Source: Syngnathus acus
Taxonomy: Eukaryota > Chordata > Actinopteri > Syngnathiformes > Syngnathidae
Reading direction: 5' to 3'
Assembly (NCBI RefSeq): GCF_901709675.1
Contig: NC_051090.1
Coordinates: 9,934,842 to 9,998,841, forward strand
Length of the DNA: 64,000 bases
This document shows positions 9,613 through 21,619 of this stretch, piece after piece. The notes under the pieces were generated by a model that worked only from the letters and a program-made list of their open reading frames with translations, ran no database searches and was not told where the DNA came from. The position numbers and the translations under genes are program-made. Positions within the stretch are counted from its first letter, which is position 1, and each line of letters opens with the position of its first letter.

Positions 9613-12496
9613 CCCGAGGCATCGGCTGTGTTTTCCGCTTCCCTTCTTTGAAGCCAAACATTCAGCAGCCCGTGAGTCATGAGTCTCAGGTCCCTTTTCA
9701 GATCACATTTCATCAAAGACACGTCGAGGCGGCGGCCGGCGAGGCGGCGGCGGCCGGTGGATCAAATGAAGTTAGACTCGGCAGTTTTTGATGCGTCCCT
9801 CCCGTGGTTTGTTCTCGGATAGAATCCCAAATTGGGTGACTAACGCGAGGTCGGACCAGCCGAGCGTGCGTGAGGTATCCCATTACGGTCACGGCATGTA
9901 AACACGCAACAGCAGAAACTCTGCTCGGGCCGACATACACCGGAACCGACGCGCAGCTGGATCATGTCTCAACTTTCAATTAGCTTCCAAGTCAACACAC
10001 AGCGCTATGATGGCTAAGCGCATCTCCACCGACTGCATGCAACATTAAAATTGCTAATTTGGCAGAAGGTTGTAAAAATGCGCCCGGATTACCTTTGAGT
10101 GCATGTCGGTTATCATTTTTAACCAGCCTTGATGTTGCAATAAAACACGGAGACGTTTAAAGGGAGCCCTGTTCGTTTCCCCTGCACTCTATTTCGAGTC
10201 TATTTCCAACCGGGCCGAGAATATTCTGCGTATAATTTTGTACTTTGTATTATCTACAACAAAATGTATGGATCGTCTGCCTTATCTTAATAAATGGATG
10301 TTGCTACCCTTTGGCATTGATCCTTTCTTACAATCTTTGATGATCTCTCGTCATGTATGATATCAAAATTAAAGTTATCAAAAGTAGCTCATGGACGTAC
10401 CTGACAGAATCGTTGTTGTTTTTTTAATCTTTACTCCTGCCGACTTTAGCTCAGCAGGTTCTCTCCTTTCTCAGGTGGGAACACATTTCCCCTTTTTCCC
10501 AGCGTGTGCTCTTGTTTTATGGCCAGACATGGAGGTCACTCATTCTTAATTCAGCCTCACAACCCCAATCGGGTCCCGAGCCTCACGCGGCTTCCGCCAT
10601 CATCCGTCACCTTGATGGCGACAGCGTCCGTGACTGCGTCGTGACGCCGCTGGGCAGACACCAGTGGGTTGCGGCCGGCGTCCACCCGATACCGGTTGGA
10701 GATGGCGTGAGATGAGCCTGAGTGACGATGTGTGTTTTGGGAGATGAGAGAAGCATGCAAGCGCACGGCGTATTCATCACGACCCTTCGGGTCTCCTGCG
10801 CTGAAATATACGAGAGTCATATCTTCTGCGGACGGGATGTCGTCATTCAAGCGTGCGTGACACAAAGGCCAACATGAACACCATGAACGGTCATTTTATA
10901 TTTTCCCAAAGAATAGAATCTAACGCCTTTGTTGTCGTTGCACAGCGTTGCGTTGCGCTCCCGCAAATGGCGACATTTGTTTAATGATTGCATGCAGAGC
11001 TACTTTCCATTTTGTGAATTGTTGTCAATCTGTTTTTGGAACAGCTGCCAGCTCCCCGGAGGTGCTTCCATTCCAACTGGGAAAGTCCACGCCATATGGA
11101 GCACTTCACGGCTGAAAATTGCACATGTGCACTTTTAGATGTTCATGACTACTGGGTTTTTGACTAGTCGCCGATACCGATACTAAGCACTGATACCACA
11201 AGTACTTTTGAGACATAAAATTTCCCCTAAAAACAAAGACAGATATTTTCTATTCTTCTAAATTTTCAATTTCTACTCCTTGATTGTAAAACTGCCACAT
11301 CATGGCGATTGACACTGAGTAGCGTAGAAGTCGACGGGAAAATCAGATCTGACAGGGAAGGCCCACATTTTAGGTGTCTAAATGAATGAGGAATGGACAC
11401 AGCATACCCTCTTTGGCACTTTTTGGACTTGAACACTATTGAGTGGACGAGACACGGACATAATGAGTGCTCCACGTGAAACACCAATCTGTAAATAGCT
11501 TTGATTGGCATGTTGAATAGCGCTAATTACCGGAGATGCAGCAAGACGGCCAGGGGTGCAAACATCACGTGGGATTTTGCAACCAATCACAACGGGTCAT
11601 TTAGGAGCTGCCTCATCCCCTGCATGCGTGCAGCTGTCAAGAAAATGACGCCCCGAGTAGCGTTAAGAGGATGAAGAGCGGCGCCACTTTGAAGAACATC
11701 TGCTCAATTGAGAGCACTTGGAATTGCAATGAGACCATTGTACACTTCAAACTGCAAAGATCCTCACTATTCGTCTCACTATTCCCTGCAAAACAAGAGT
11801 CCAGCGCCACTTCAGGACTTTAAGGCTGATTTGAAGCCAATTTTGAGGGGTCAATTTATGGCCTGACGAGGTCCCAATAATAAATAAGTAAATCAGAAAC
11901 AAAATTCATTGGACTCAACCAATTTCCAAAACATTTAACATTTCCTTCAAGGTAACAAAAATACGATACATATATCTGTTTTGTGGTGCGATAAGTTCAA
12001 CAATTTTGTGTTTTGAAATTCATCCAAATTGTCCCAAATTGAAAATTTAGGCATTTCTGTGTTCGGCCAGGTTCACTCGTGGATTTTGTCATTCTTTCCA
12101 GGAGCGCGTTCAACGGAAAAAAAAGCATCGCAGCTACTTGGCAGGGGGCTAGGTTCCACGTGGCTGTCACAGTAAATATTCTTTTTTTTTTTCGCCTCGG
12201 TGTGGCAAATCGTCAGCTTAGCCACACACGCGTACACACGCTGTTCGCTAACCACATGCTGTTCTAAAAGCCATAACGTTATTTAAGCCAGCTGTCGGTG
12301 CTTTCTCGAAAAGATGGCTTATCCTCCAATTAACACGTTTAGCCTCTTTGCCAAGCGCCGTTTACGTACACACTTTGCGGAAACGTGTCTGCCGTCCACA
12401 TACACAAGCAACATGAACATCTACGAACATCTATGAAGACATCTGTCAGCTAGTCACTACTAAGCACAGACTATTTAGAAAAGGGGTAAGCAAGTC

Positions 12497-12678
12497 CTGA
12501 TACCAGGTATTTTGAGGTATCGGGTACTGGGGGGGCCGCTGATACCAGCGCCCGATACTCGACACGATGGCGAATCATCGTCTGTGTCAGGGAAAAAAAT
12601 TCATTGTGTTAAATGAAATGAGTTTTTTCAAATGTATTAGTGGTATCGGTGGCTACTTAAACTGGTATCGGTGTTAAG
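12497..12678. repeat. Degenerate GATACC/GGTATC interspersed repeat
   Basis: GATACC, GGTATCGG and related motifs recur on both strands at 12497-12562 and 12640-12678, with another fragment at 11172-11199 (GATACCGATACT). The pattern resembles inverted-repeat DNA transposon debris common in fish genomes. The family is not named. Confidence 0.4.
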
Positions 12679-14890
12679 CTGTTATCGAACATTCTGTCAA
12701 ATTGGACAAGCTCGAGTGTCTCCATGTTGCTGATGAAAGCACTTTGAGTCTATTTGGAAAAGATCAAATTAAATGCTTGATATTTCAAGCACCGCCTTGC
12801 TTGCCGTTGTTGTTTTGTGTACGTGTGTGCGCGGTGGCACTTATTGATTGGTTGATTGATGCCCGTTCCTTCAGGGCGTGCGAGAAAATAAGCTCCACCC
12901 GCACGCTCGCCCGCCCGCTCGCCTTCCCTACCAGTGCGCTCATCAATCTGTTCGCTGTGGCATGAATACCACTTCCTGTTTCCTAGCTCAGGGGCTCAAT
13001 TAGCGCCTGCAAAGGTTCAGGTGGGTGTACCGCTGGGATTTGACGGAACTTGCGGAAAAAAAGTAGAGGAAAACATTTAACCTGGCAATTTGGGCGTGAA
13101 AACAGCCCAGATGTTCCGTGGAGGAATGAAGTTCACGCCGCATTAAACAAACCGGAGTAGAAATAATCCATTGCCGGTCTCCCATTTGCAATTCGATTTC
13201 CCTCAATGGTAGGAGGGTCCAAAATACGGCCCAAGTCATTTACATCACATTGGAGTATTTTGCATGGTTTCCGATTTTGTTTCCATGACTGACCAATTCG
13301 TGAAACGAACGCAATTGTCATGAGTCGATTCTCCTGAAAGTGCCGACTACGTATATTTGTCAAGTCCATATTTCGGTGCCCAGCTATCCTGTTGCCCACC
13401 TTGTCTGTGCAATCCAAGCATCTACATAACTGCAGTGACCAACAGACACCTAGAAGGTAGCAGAGTTGTGAAACTTTGCAGCTTTTGATTCGAAGTTTGG
13501 GTAAAAAGCTCATTTCCATATAGCAGACATACAAGGAGATGTTTTCCCACGTTCTCTTGTTCATCCAAACATCAAATGGGAAATTTTGCCAAGCAACAAG
13601 TGACCCGTAAAGCAAGTCTGACAAATCTTCCAAGGACGAGCCAATGGCGGAGCGGCATTGGGCACACGCCTGCCTTGTGGAATCCTAAAGGCCGCAGGCA
13701 AAACGTACTCCCAATGAACTTTCACCATTGTCAAATATGCATTTGCATTTTCATTTCATCTGGATTTTTTTATGAAGTTAGTTAGGTTGCATTTTTTTCA
13801 AAACGACTTTTATATGCAAATTGCATACACATATATATATAGAAGAGTATACATGTCCTCTTGACCGCTGAGTTTTTTTCTAACCACATTTCATGCAAAA
13901 TTTTTAAACAATATATTTGCTAAGATGAATTCAAAACCTATTTATATTAGAGAAAAAACTCTAGGATTGCTATAAAATAAATGAATCAACTTGAACATCA
14001 ACGGAGCAGGAACACATGGAGACAGACAACAACTCGTATCACCGCTTATTGGATCCGACCTTATCCGAGTGAGGCCGTGCTCAGGCGGCACCGGGACGCC
14101 TGCGAGTGGAATCCCAGGATGCATCGGGTTCTCGCTTTTATTAGCGCAGCCAAGCAGACGGCCCACGGCTCGTTTCAATGACGGCGGCTAATTCAAGGTC
14201 GCAACCTCATTTGATTTGCATATCTAAAAACGCTGTGGTTGCCCGGCTCACAGATTGCAAAATGTTTCTCTTTTATCTCATGAATATAAAGAAGCCGCTG
14301 CAGCTGGCGGAGCTTCAGCGGCTTTATTCTGAGATTGGAACTATTTTAGGATTGATATTTTTCATCTTTACGTGAGCTGAATTATAAGTCATTTGTCTTT
14401 TTTTTTTTTTACCTTTAAAAAAAACGCTCAGTGGAGATGTTGGATTTATGACTTGGGGGCTCTTGAAGCACAACCCCAGGGACTATTGGGAGGACATTAG
14501 CTTCAGTTAGTCTTCACGTTATTACCAGCATCCCTCACACATGTCAATAATGTGAAAAAGATGTTAAAACCTATTTTTCAAAGCAGAGTCTCTTTCTTCT
14601 TTTGCACCCCCACCCACTCAAAAGAAATTTCCAGCTTTCCCCATTCATTAGTAACCAGCAGTGGGACATATTTCAGCAAAAATAGTTTTGATCAAAAAGT
14701 TGGAAAACAAACTTCTCATGAAAAGAAGAAACATGCCAAGTACAACGGTGACTTTGATGCTAGGTTTTTTTTGTTTCTTTGTTTGGTGACACTGCAAACT
14801 AAAAGTGAGAAAGGGTTTTGGGTGACAAATAACTAGAATGTATTTAAAGATTAACAACTGAGAAACACAAAGCAGGGCAGAAAATCATTT

Positions 14891-15397
14891 CTTAGTGAGC
14901 AGTGTAAAAGAGTAGCGGATAGCAGCTCACTCTTAGCGTTTGTTGTAAAATGATCTCCAGGCAGGAAAAAGCAGTGCCGAAAGCTTCCAATATTATCCAT
15001 CCAAGACTTACACGATCTCCAAATGTCCCATTTTCAGACTACATTTAGTTAAATGTGTTACACGTATGAGTGAATTTCATCCTTTTTTTAATTGTCTCCA
15101 ACTCGGCTCACCTGTATGTCTCCAATAATGTTTTCGCCACTTTAACTTGCGCTTCACTTCCTGCAATGTTTTCAGACCTCTCATAATAATCACTATAGTT
15201 ACAATTAGGTGGCTAAAAATATATATCTGTTTTGAAACCTTAACCTGCTTTAATAAGTCTTAACCTGCTAGATTGTGTAAGTCTTGGATGGATAATATTG
15301 GAAGCTTTCGGCACTGCTTTTTCCTGCCTGGAGATCATTTTACAACAAACGCTAAGAGTGAGCTGCTATCCGCTACTCTTTTACACTGCTCACTAAG
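14891..15397. repeat. Long, nearly perfect inverted repeat (2 x 128 bp arms, 251-bp spacer)
   Basis: Arm 1 (14891-15018) and arm 2 (15270-15397) are reverse complements at 127 of 128 positions; the single difference is C/T at arm position 124 (15014 versus 15274). Neither the outer flanks nor the inner flanks continue the pairing well. No transposase frame or clear target duplication is visible. A transcript across it would form a 128-bp hairpin. A separate 25-bp perfect palindrome follows at 15398-15422. Confidence 0.95.
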
Positions 15398-15501
15398 ATG
15401 TTTTAATTTGAAATTAAAACATTCTGTAAAACGAATCCCACTAGAATATTCAAAAAAAAAAAAAAGATTTGTCTTTATTATTGTTTGCTATGTAAATTGA
15501 G

Positions 15502-15916
15502 TACCGTATTTTCCGGACTATAAGGCGCACCGGACTATAAGGCGCACCTTCAATGAATGGCCCATTTTAAAACTATGTCCTTCTATAAGGCGCACCGGAC
15601 TATAAGGCGCACCATTAATGCATCATGTCAGATTTTTAATCCAAATCAAATAATTCTCCATTTTATCTTTTATATTTCAACTTCAGACACAACAAATTAC
15701 TTTATAATCACAAAATAATGATCCATAGTCTTTTTGATTCATGATTCATAGTCTTCAGCGGGCCACTTATGATTGATTTCATGACACAATGCTTCGGGCC
15801 AGTTTAATTTAGGAATTTGGTCCATATATAAGGCGCACCGGACTATAAGGCGCACTGTCGGCTTTTGAGAAAATTTTAGGTTTTTAGGTGCGCCTTATAG
15901 TCCGGAAAATACGGTA
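15502..15916. mobile_element. MITE-like non-autonomous DNA transposon, TA target duplication
   Basis: Terminal inverted repeats start CCGTATTTTCCGGACTATAA and end with their complement, flanked on both sides by TA. The motif GGACTATAAGGCGCACC recurs as subterminal repeats near both ends. There is no coding capacity. The TA duplication suggests mobilisation by a Tc1/mariner-type enzyme, but the family is inferred. Related copies lie at 57331-57504 and, in part, at 19952-20007. Confidence 0.8.
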
Positions 15917-16550
15917 CTGTTTTTGTAGTTGATGTTTTTTTTGCTAGAATTATCCAGGAGTGCATTCTATTCCAGAAGATGGCGCTGTTACAGTTTAATG
16001 CACTTCAATTGGTTTTCCAATTAAACAATAGAAAAAATAGTTTGCTCTGCTCCAAAATGTGTCTTCCGTGTTTCTATTAAAAGATGTACACCCAACCAAG
16101 TCAATAGTATTTAAGTATTGTGCAGCCATGTCTTCATATTGTCCTGTGCTGCTTTTCCCTCAGTAGTGTTGAAATATTCATGAAGATATGCGGTCATAAA
16201 GGCAACATGGCTTCGAGATAGTTTCCCTTCATTTCCCCAGAAGTATGGAACACGGTTGCTTCATGTGACCACAACACACTTTTCCACTCATGCGGTGACT
16301 CGCAAGTCTTGACATACTTTACGTATTCAGCAGTAAAACGTTGATATCTTGGCTGTAATTAACACTTCCAACACTTTCACAAACTCATACAACCCTCAGA
16401 AATAATACCATCTATTTTGCTGTCGATGATTGTGTGAATGTAAAATGGCTGCCACTTCAAACTACAGATCCCTCTGGTGTATTGTAACAATATCCAAGGC
16501 TCCCTCTTGTGGCGTTAAGGGGAAATACAGCTTGTGACTGAATTTTAAGT

Positions 16551-16607
16551 ACGTTACGTTACGTTACGTTATGTTATGCTATGCTATTTTATGCTATGCT
16601 ATGCTAT
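16551..16607. repeat. Pentanucleotide tandem array, ACGTT then ATGCT units
   Basis: Repeated ACGTT units change step by step into ATGTT and then ATGCT units, a small array evolving by unit substitution. Confidence 0.9.
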
Positions 16608-19600
16608 CCAACTTGTGTTGCTGCAGACTTTCATTATCAGAGGACGGAATGCAATCTGCAGGCAAATTAGCAAAAAAGTTCCATTATGCAGCAGCAGATA
16701 TGTTACGAAAGTGTGTTCTCGATTTTCATTTGGCCTCAGCCTCTGCGCACGTGTGGCGTTTATCTGCATCGCGTGAAGCGTCCATCGCCTAACTACTCAT
16801 TATTGCTGTGGCGCCGGGCAGAGCGTATCCACACACTCTGGGGGCGTGAATGAGGGGCGACAGATTTACTCGTCTGTAATCTCATCGGGCGGCGATAAAC
16901 TTAATTAAACTTGGCCGATGCTGCCATAAAAACAGGCCAGTGCATTGTGCCTGCTGTTTATTATGATTGTTATTATTACTATTATTAGTTCAGCTGCTCA
17001 TCATCAGCTCCGCTGCTAAGCCAACCAAGGACAACCTTTTTTTTTTTCAACAATCATCATACCACAGTGCTACGGTCTAGCCTAGCCTAGGGCACTATAG
17101 CAAAAAAAGGCAATATTAGCCTGTCATCATCATTCAACATGAACTTTTGTCACTTGATTGACTTAAACATAAACATACGGCGCTATCTGGAAAAAGTTGT
17201 GCAGTACCAAGTCTTTTTTTTTTCCATGACCCTTGGTGTAAAAGGTCTGACAAGCACTTCACTAGAATATCCCCGGAGGAGGAGGACGAGGCAAAGAAGT
17301 CGAAGCATTCTTCTTTCTGTCTCTGTTTGATATTCAAAAGGGGAAAAGCCTTCAAAGCTGGAGGAAAGTCAGAACGTTGCACTTCATTCCTGCACAACGC
17401 TACGCTATGCATATACTGTACCATACTAACCATTGTCCTTTGATAAATGTGGCGCACGTCTGCTTTAATAATTAAAACGTGTGCCAATGCAAATAGGTCG
17501 TGGTCCATAAATAAGACATTAAAGAAGACACTTTGCTATTTCCCGAGCGTCACGCTGCGTTTCTTATGCGTTGGAGGCCCAACTGCGATGGCTGTCTGTC
17601 TGTCTGTCGTCTTTACTGAGACTTGCTGTTGCCTTACATGCCTCTAGATGTCGCTGTTTCCTCATATTTGCAAGTCAGACCCTGCTGGACAATTTTGTCC
17701 ATGGGAAATAATTTCAAGCAGCTCATTTGTTCCACAATGGCCAAAAGCAGCCACTGTCACAAGTGTCGATCCTTTATGACTGTTGGTCCTTGATTATGCT
17801 AGCGGCTTTGGTTCTTTATTTGGTCACATAGATGATCATTGATAATGTTAGTGACTTAGTAGGTCCTTATTTGTTCACAATACATCATTTTCTCTAATAA
17901 GGTTTTGCCTTCTATGCCTTTCGTGTCCAGCTCCGTTCTCTGTTGTTATTTTGAAGTTTTGTACATAAAGACTTTTTGATTTCCCACTCTCGTCTACTGT
18001 CTGCTTCTGGGTCCAAATCCCGCATTAAACGTGACAGCCACAAGTGTAATGCGGAGCGAAGACCAGTGCACCAGTGGCCTCGAAATAGCACATCACGGCT
18101 ATGCAATTCTGCTGGACATTGGCTATCTCATTGTGTCAAATGATCCTTATTAAGCGTGCTATGGGCCCCACTCAAGTCATAAAAAGAAGAAAGATTGTGG
18201 ACATAACAAGCAGTTAGTGATGTGTAACGTGCCGTGACTTCTCTTACTACCTCTGAAAGCAGAAAATTGTCAGCTCAACTCCGTCTGTCCCCCATTTCGG
18301 GTTGGTGCCATCTTGTTTGTCGCTGTGAGAAATTCTCAGCCTTTACGCACTGTCAAAAAGACAACTTATATTTTTTGGGGGGGGGGGCTAAAAGAGTCAT
18401 TAAGTTGAAACAACTTTCAATTGCCGACATTTGTGGCAACAGTGTTTGTTAGCACAACAAAGCAAACAATTTGCTAAGTTTGTACAATTAGCTATGCAAA
18501 CTCTCTTTGTTGAAAATGCGAGAAAGCTAATTTTCGTACGAGCAAAACTTAATTTTGAGTTGACCAACTCCAAACAACATTGACAGTTTTCAGTTGAGTT
18601 GTGATGCTGCAGAATTGTGCGTTGCTTCCCATAAAGTGAAAGTCCCTCCTCGTTCTCCTGAATGTCAATGTTGTGCCAAGAACCTTTTGTATCACAAGAA
18701 TTTTTTTCCCCTACTTTTGGTTTTACTGACCTTGATTCAGCCCCGCCTTTTTTTTTTTTTTTGGATGGTGTGCTAAACAAGGCAAGTCGATAAGATTCCT
18801 GAGTGGCCCCACACATTGTGCTATTGTTCATTCACTCACGCTGCGGCGATAGCCGATGTTTACTCACATATTTTGACTTTTGCGGAATGGATTCGCTGAA
18901 CTGGACTCGACCTTGGATGTTGACAGCCACATGAACGCTGACAAATGACAAACTCCCCCTGGCCTGTCTCTGAGTCATTTGAGTCAGTGTTGTTCTCATC
19001 TAAGAAATGAGACATCAATGAGTAGGAAGCAAGACAACAAAACATTGTCACAAAAAGTCATTCATATGACATATGAATATATATTTGTCAGTAGCGATTC
19101 CTTCGTTTGAGTCGTTGAATCGATACAGTGAATCAATTCCCGTGATTAAATCAGTGATCAGTATTGCTGCGTGATAATGTTGATTTTGACCTCCGTGTCA
19201 TATCTGTCGGACATGGGCAAGTGATGCTAAAGGTTCCTCAATAATTTCCCGAGGTGTGTGCTATCTGGGATTTTAAAGCTATAGTGGTCATAGCAACCGT
19301 CCTAATGTTTACTCACTTTGCCCGTTGCAATCTTCAAATAGTAATACGGTGTTCCCCAGAGCTCAATTTGTGGGCCATTTCGAAATACGTCACATCCACT
19401 TCTTGACAGAATGAGACTATTTCAACATTGGAGTTTGTGTCACAGGCAGGTTGGCAACCGTGTGATTTGGAAAGCCAAAATCCAATTCCAAAATAGATAT
19501 GATGATAAGATAGGAGCACACGGGCCTCAACTTCTTTCCAATGTGACGCACCACCATTTACTATAACTGATACGCTAAATTAGCGCCTTGTCTTTTGTTT

Positions 19601-19951
19601 ACCAAGAAAAATCAAATAATGGTTTTATGGGCTATATGATAGCAGTCAAAACATGTTATGTAATCTCCAGGAGGCATCCATAGGGCTCAGCCCTTTTATT
19701 GTTTGCCGATCATCCCTGCCACGTGAACACGATAGGAGACGATACTTTACGATTTGATGAGACGAGAGATTTGCTTCGTTGCCTTCGAATTCAACCGCCA
19801 CGGGACAGCCTGTGAATCTGATAACTGGACAACATTTTCAGTTTCCATCTGCTCGTAAAATCAAGTCTTATCTTCAGCGTCACGCGGGAGAGCCCAAATA
19901 CCAGCGCTGACAAATATTGGATGACCACAGAGAAACACAAATGAAACTATT

Positions 19952-20007
19952 TACCGTCTTTTCCGCACCGTAAGCACTTAAAAGCCTTTCATTTTCTTAA
20001 AATCAAC
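19952..20007 (+). mobile_element. Partial, diverged end of the TA-flanked MITE
   Basis: Starts TACCGTCTTTTCCGCACCGT and continues with AAAAGCC and ATTTTCTTAAAA motifs in the same order as the complemented right end of the element at 15502-15916. No second terminus was found, so it is a truncated or decayed copy. Confidence 0.5.
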
Positions 20008-20813
20008 TTTTTGTCTGATCTAATAACTGCGATGAAAGACGCTGTTCACATAAATTGGACGCAATCATTCAAGTGTTGACCTTGGACTTGATAAATCACT
20101 GCAACATTGTACGCCATTTGATCGACATGCATTTTCTAGTAACAAAAACAAGAGAGAGAATTGACAGATGCATACCATCACAAGCGCAACATGACTGCAA
20201 TAAAGAGCGGACGCAGACTGAGCAAAACCAGGAAAGAAATGCAAGCAAACAGACGAGACAATGACACACACCTTGAGTGGCTGGAGGGAGCTGATTGATA
20301 GACGCCCGGGCGGGCGAGCCGACAGGTCCCAACGAAAACACAACAAGCAGACATGACGTGAAAAAAGGGATAAGGGCAAAATTTGAACAAACTAAAACAA
20401 AAGTCATCTTCATGGGAGCTTGCTTTTTTGAAAACTTTTATGAAGGCACTAAAAGTGCACTATGTCTTCTGGGAGAAAAAAAACCTTATCTCGAGATTGA
20501 GATGCCATGGGGTGACGCTTTATAAAGTTTCTGTTCAAAGGCACATCAGATATGATAAGCAATGATGCTGTTATCAATTGCGTGTTTGGGCGTGTGCGTG
20601 ACGGCTCATGAAGTTTGAAGAACACCATGAGTGCCAATATATACAATGTCAAATTGGCCTTTGTATTCTTCCATGCATGGTTTTGTTTGGATACCCCTGA
20701 TTTAGAAAGACGTTCGGTTCACTTTGAGTACCTCTGGTCAACACCAGAAAAATGTCATGATACTTTTGTTGGGACAAGCAAATAAGCACAGGTTAAAAAA
20801 AAAAAAGAGATAA

Positions 20814-20819
20814 TTTATT
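20814..20819 (-). terminator. Polyadenylation signal AATAAA of slc34a2
   Basis: TTTATT on the plus strand gives AATAAA on the minus strand about 260 nt past the stop codon, a normal 3' UTR length. Confidence 0.6.
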
Positions 20820-21079
20820 TAATTCATACATTTTATCTTAAATACTGAAGATAACAAAGACGTAGATTCCACATTTAACATTCAGAATTTTCCATCCATA
20901 AAAAGTTTAGATAGCGATAGAAGGGTTTTTATCGATAAACGGCCATCAGGTGAGGCGTTTAAGACAGTTCGTAGCAGCGTAGCTGAGATTACAGCGTGGA
21001 GGAGATAGTCCAGTCGCGGGAATCATTAACGTCGAGAGATGATGGTACAAAAAATGGACACGTTTCACAAGCGATGCTT

Positions 21080-21619
21080 TTAAAGATGAGTCCCTACGAT
21101 AACCTTGCCGTTGTTGTGGGGTGTGGCGGCCGAGTTGTCGTGCAGCTCCAGGCTCTTCTTGTGCACGGCCACCTGGCCATCTTGGTCTTTCTGGCAGCAG
21201 CTGCAGCACTTGCAGATGCAGCAGCAGTAGTGGCCGCAGAAACCCAGACAAGACGTCACCAAGCTGTCCCAGGGCGCCAGTGAGTGCAGCGGGCGCGGTA
21301 GGAAGTTCCATGTGCGCAGGAAGGGTGGCAGACAGCGAGGGTAGCGTGATTGCAGGATGTTGACCACAACCACAAAGATGACCAACACTACCACGGGCAC
21401 CCCGACGCCGACCAGCACTTGCCAGCCGGCCAGCGACAGGCCGAATATGGTGAGCGGCAAAATCAGGAAGCACAGGACGAGGTAGAAGGCGGCGAACCAG
21501 CGGTACTCGGCCGTGCGGTTACCCAAGCCCCTGGCCAGCCGGATGGGGATCCGTGTAAACGGGATGGGATACCACAAAATGATGCCCATGATGTTGAAGA
21601 AGAAATGGCAGAGCGCAAT
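21080..21619 (-). CDS. slc34a2: slc34a2 coding exon 12 (last), Cys-rich tail
   Basis: Acceptor CTTGTTAG. Encodes [20 protein letters not shown], two further hydrophobic segments, WNFLP and a cytoplasmic tail with the run [12 protein letters not shown], ending VIVGTHL and TAA. The cysteine run distinguishes IIb-like proteins from IIa. The last residues could bind a PDZ protein, which is an inference. Confidence 0.94.
   Translation of the reverse strand: MALCHFFFNIMGIILWYPIPFTRIPIRLARGLGNRTAEYRWFAAFYLVLCFLILPLTIFGLSLAGWQVLVGVGVPVVVLVIFVVVVNILQSRYPRCLPPFLRTWNFLPRPLHSLAPWDSLVTSCLGFCGHYCCCICKCCSCCQKDQDGQVAVHKKSLELHDNSAATPHNNGKVIVGTHL

Larger units (their letters stand above)
9613..20813. other. 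Intergenic region psmb11 to slc34a2, no gene seen
   Basis: About 11 kb with no exon I can support. It contains repeat fragments rich in GATACC/GGTATC, a long inverted repeat, TA-flanked MITE-like elements, a pentanucleotide array and several homopolymer runs. The 166-codon minus-strand frame at 13133-13633 resembles no family I know and has no flanking splice context that I can defend. Confidence 0.6.

Noticed and set aside
13133-13633. 166-codon minus-strand frame
   Set aside because: No recognisable domain and no supporting splice sites; compatible with chance or an unknown repeat.
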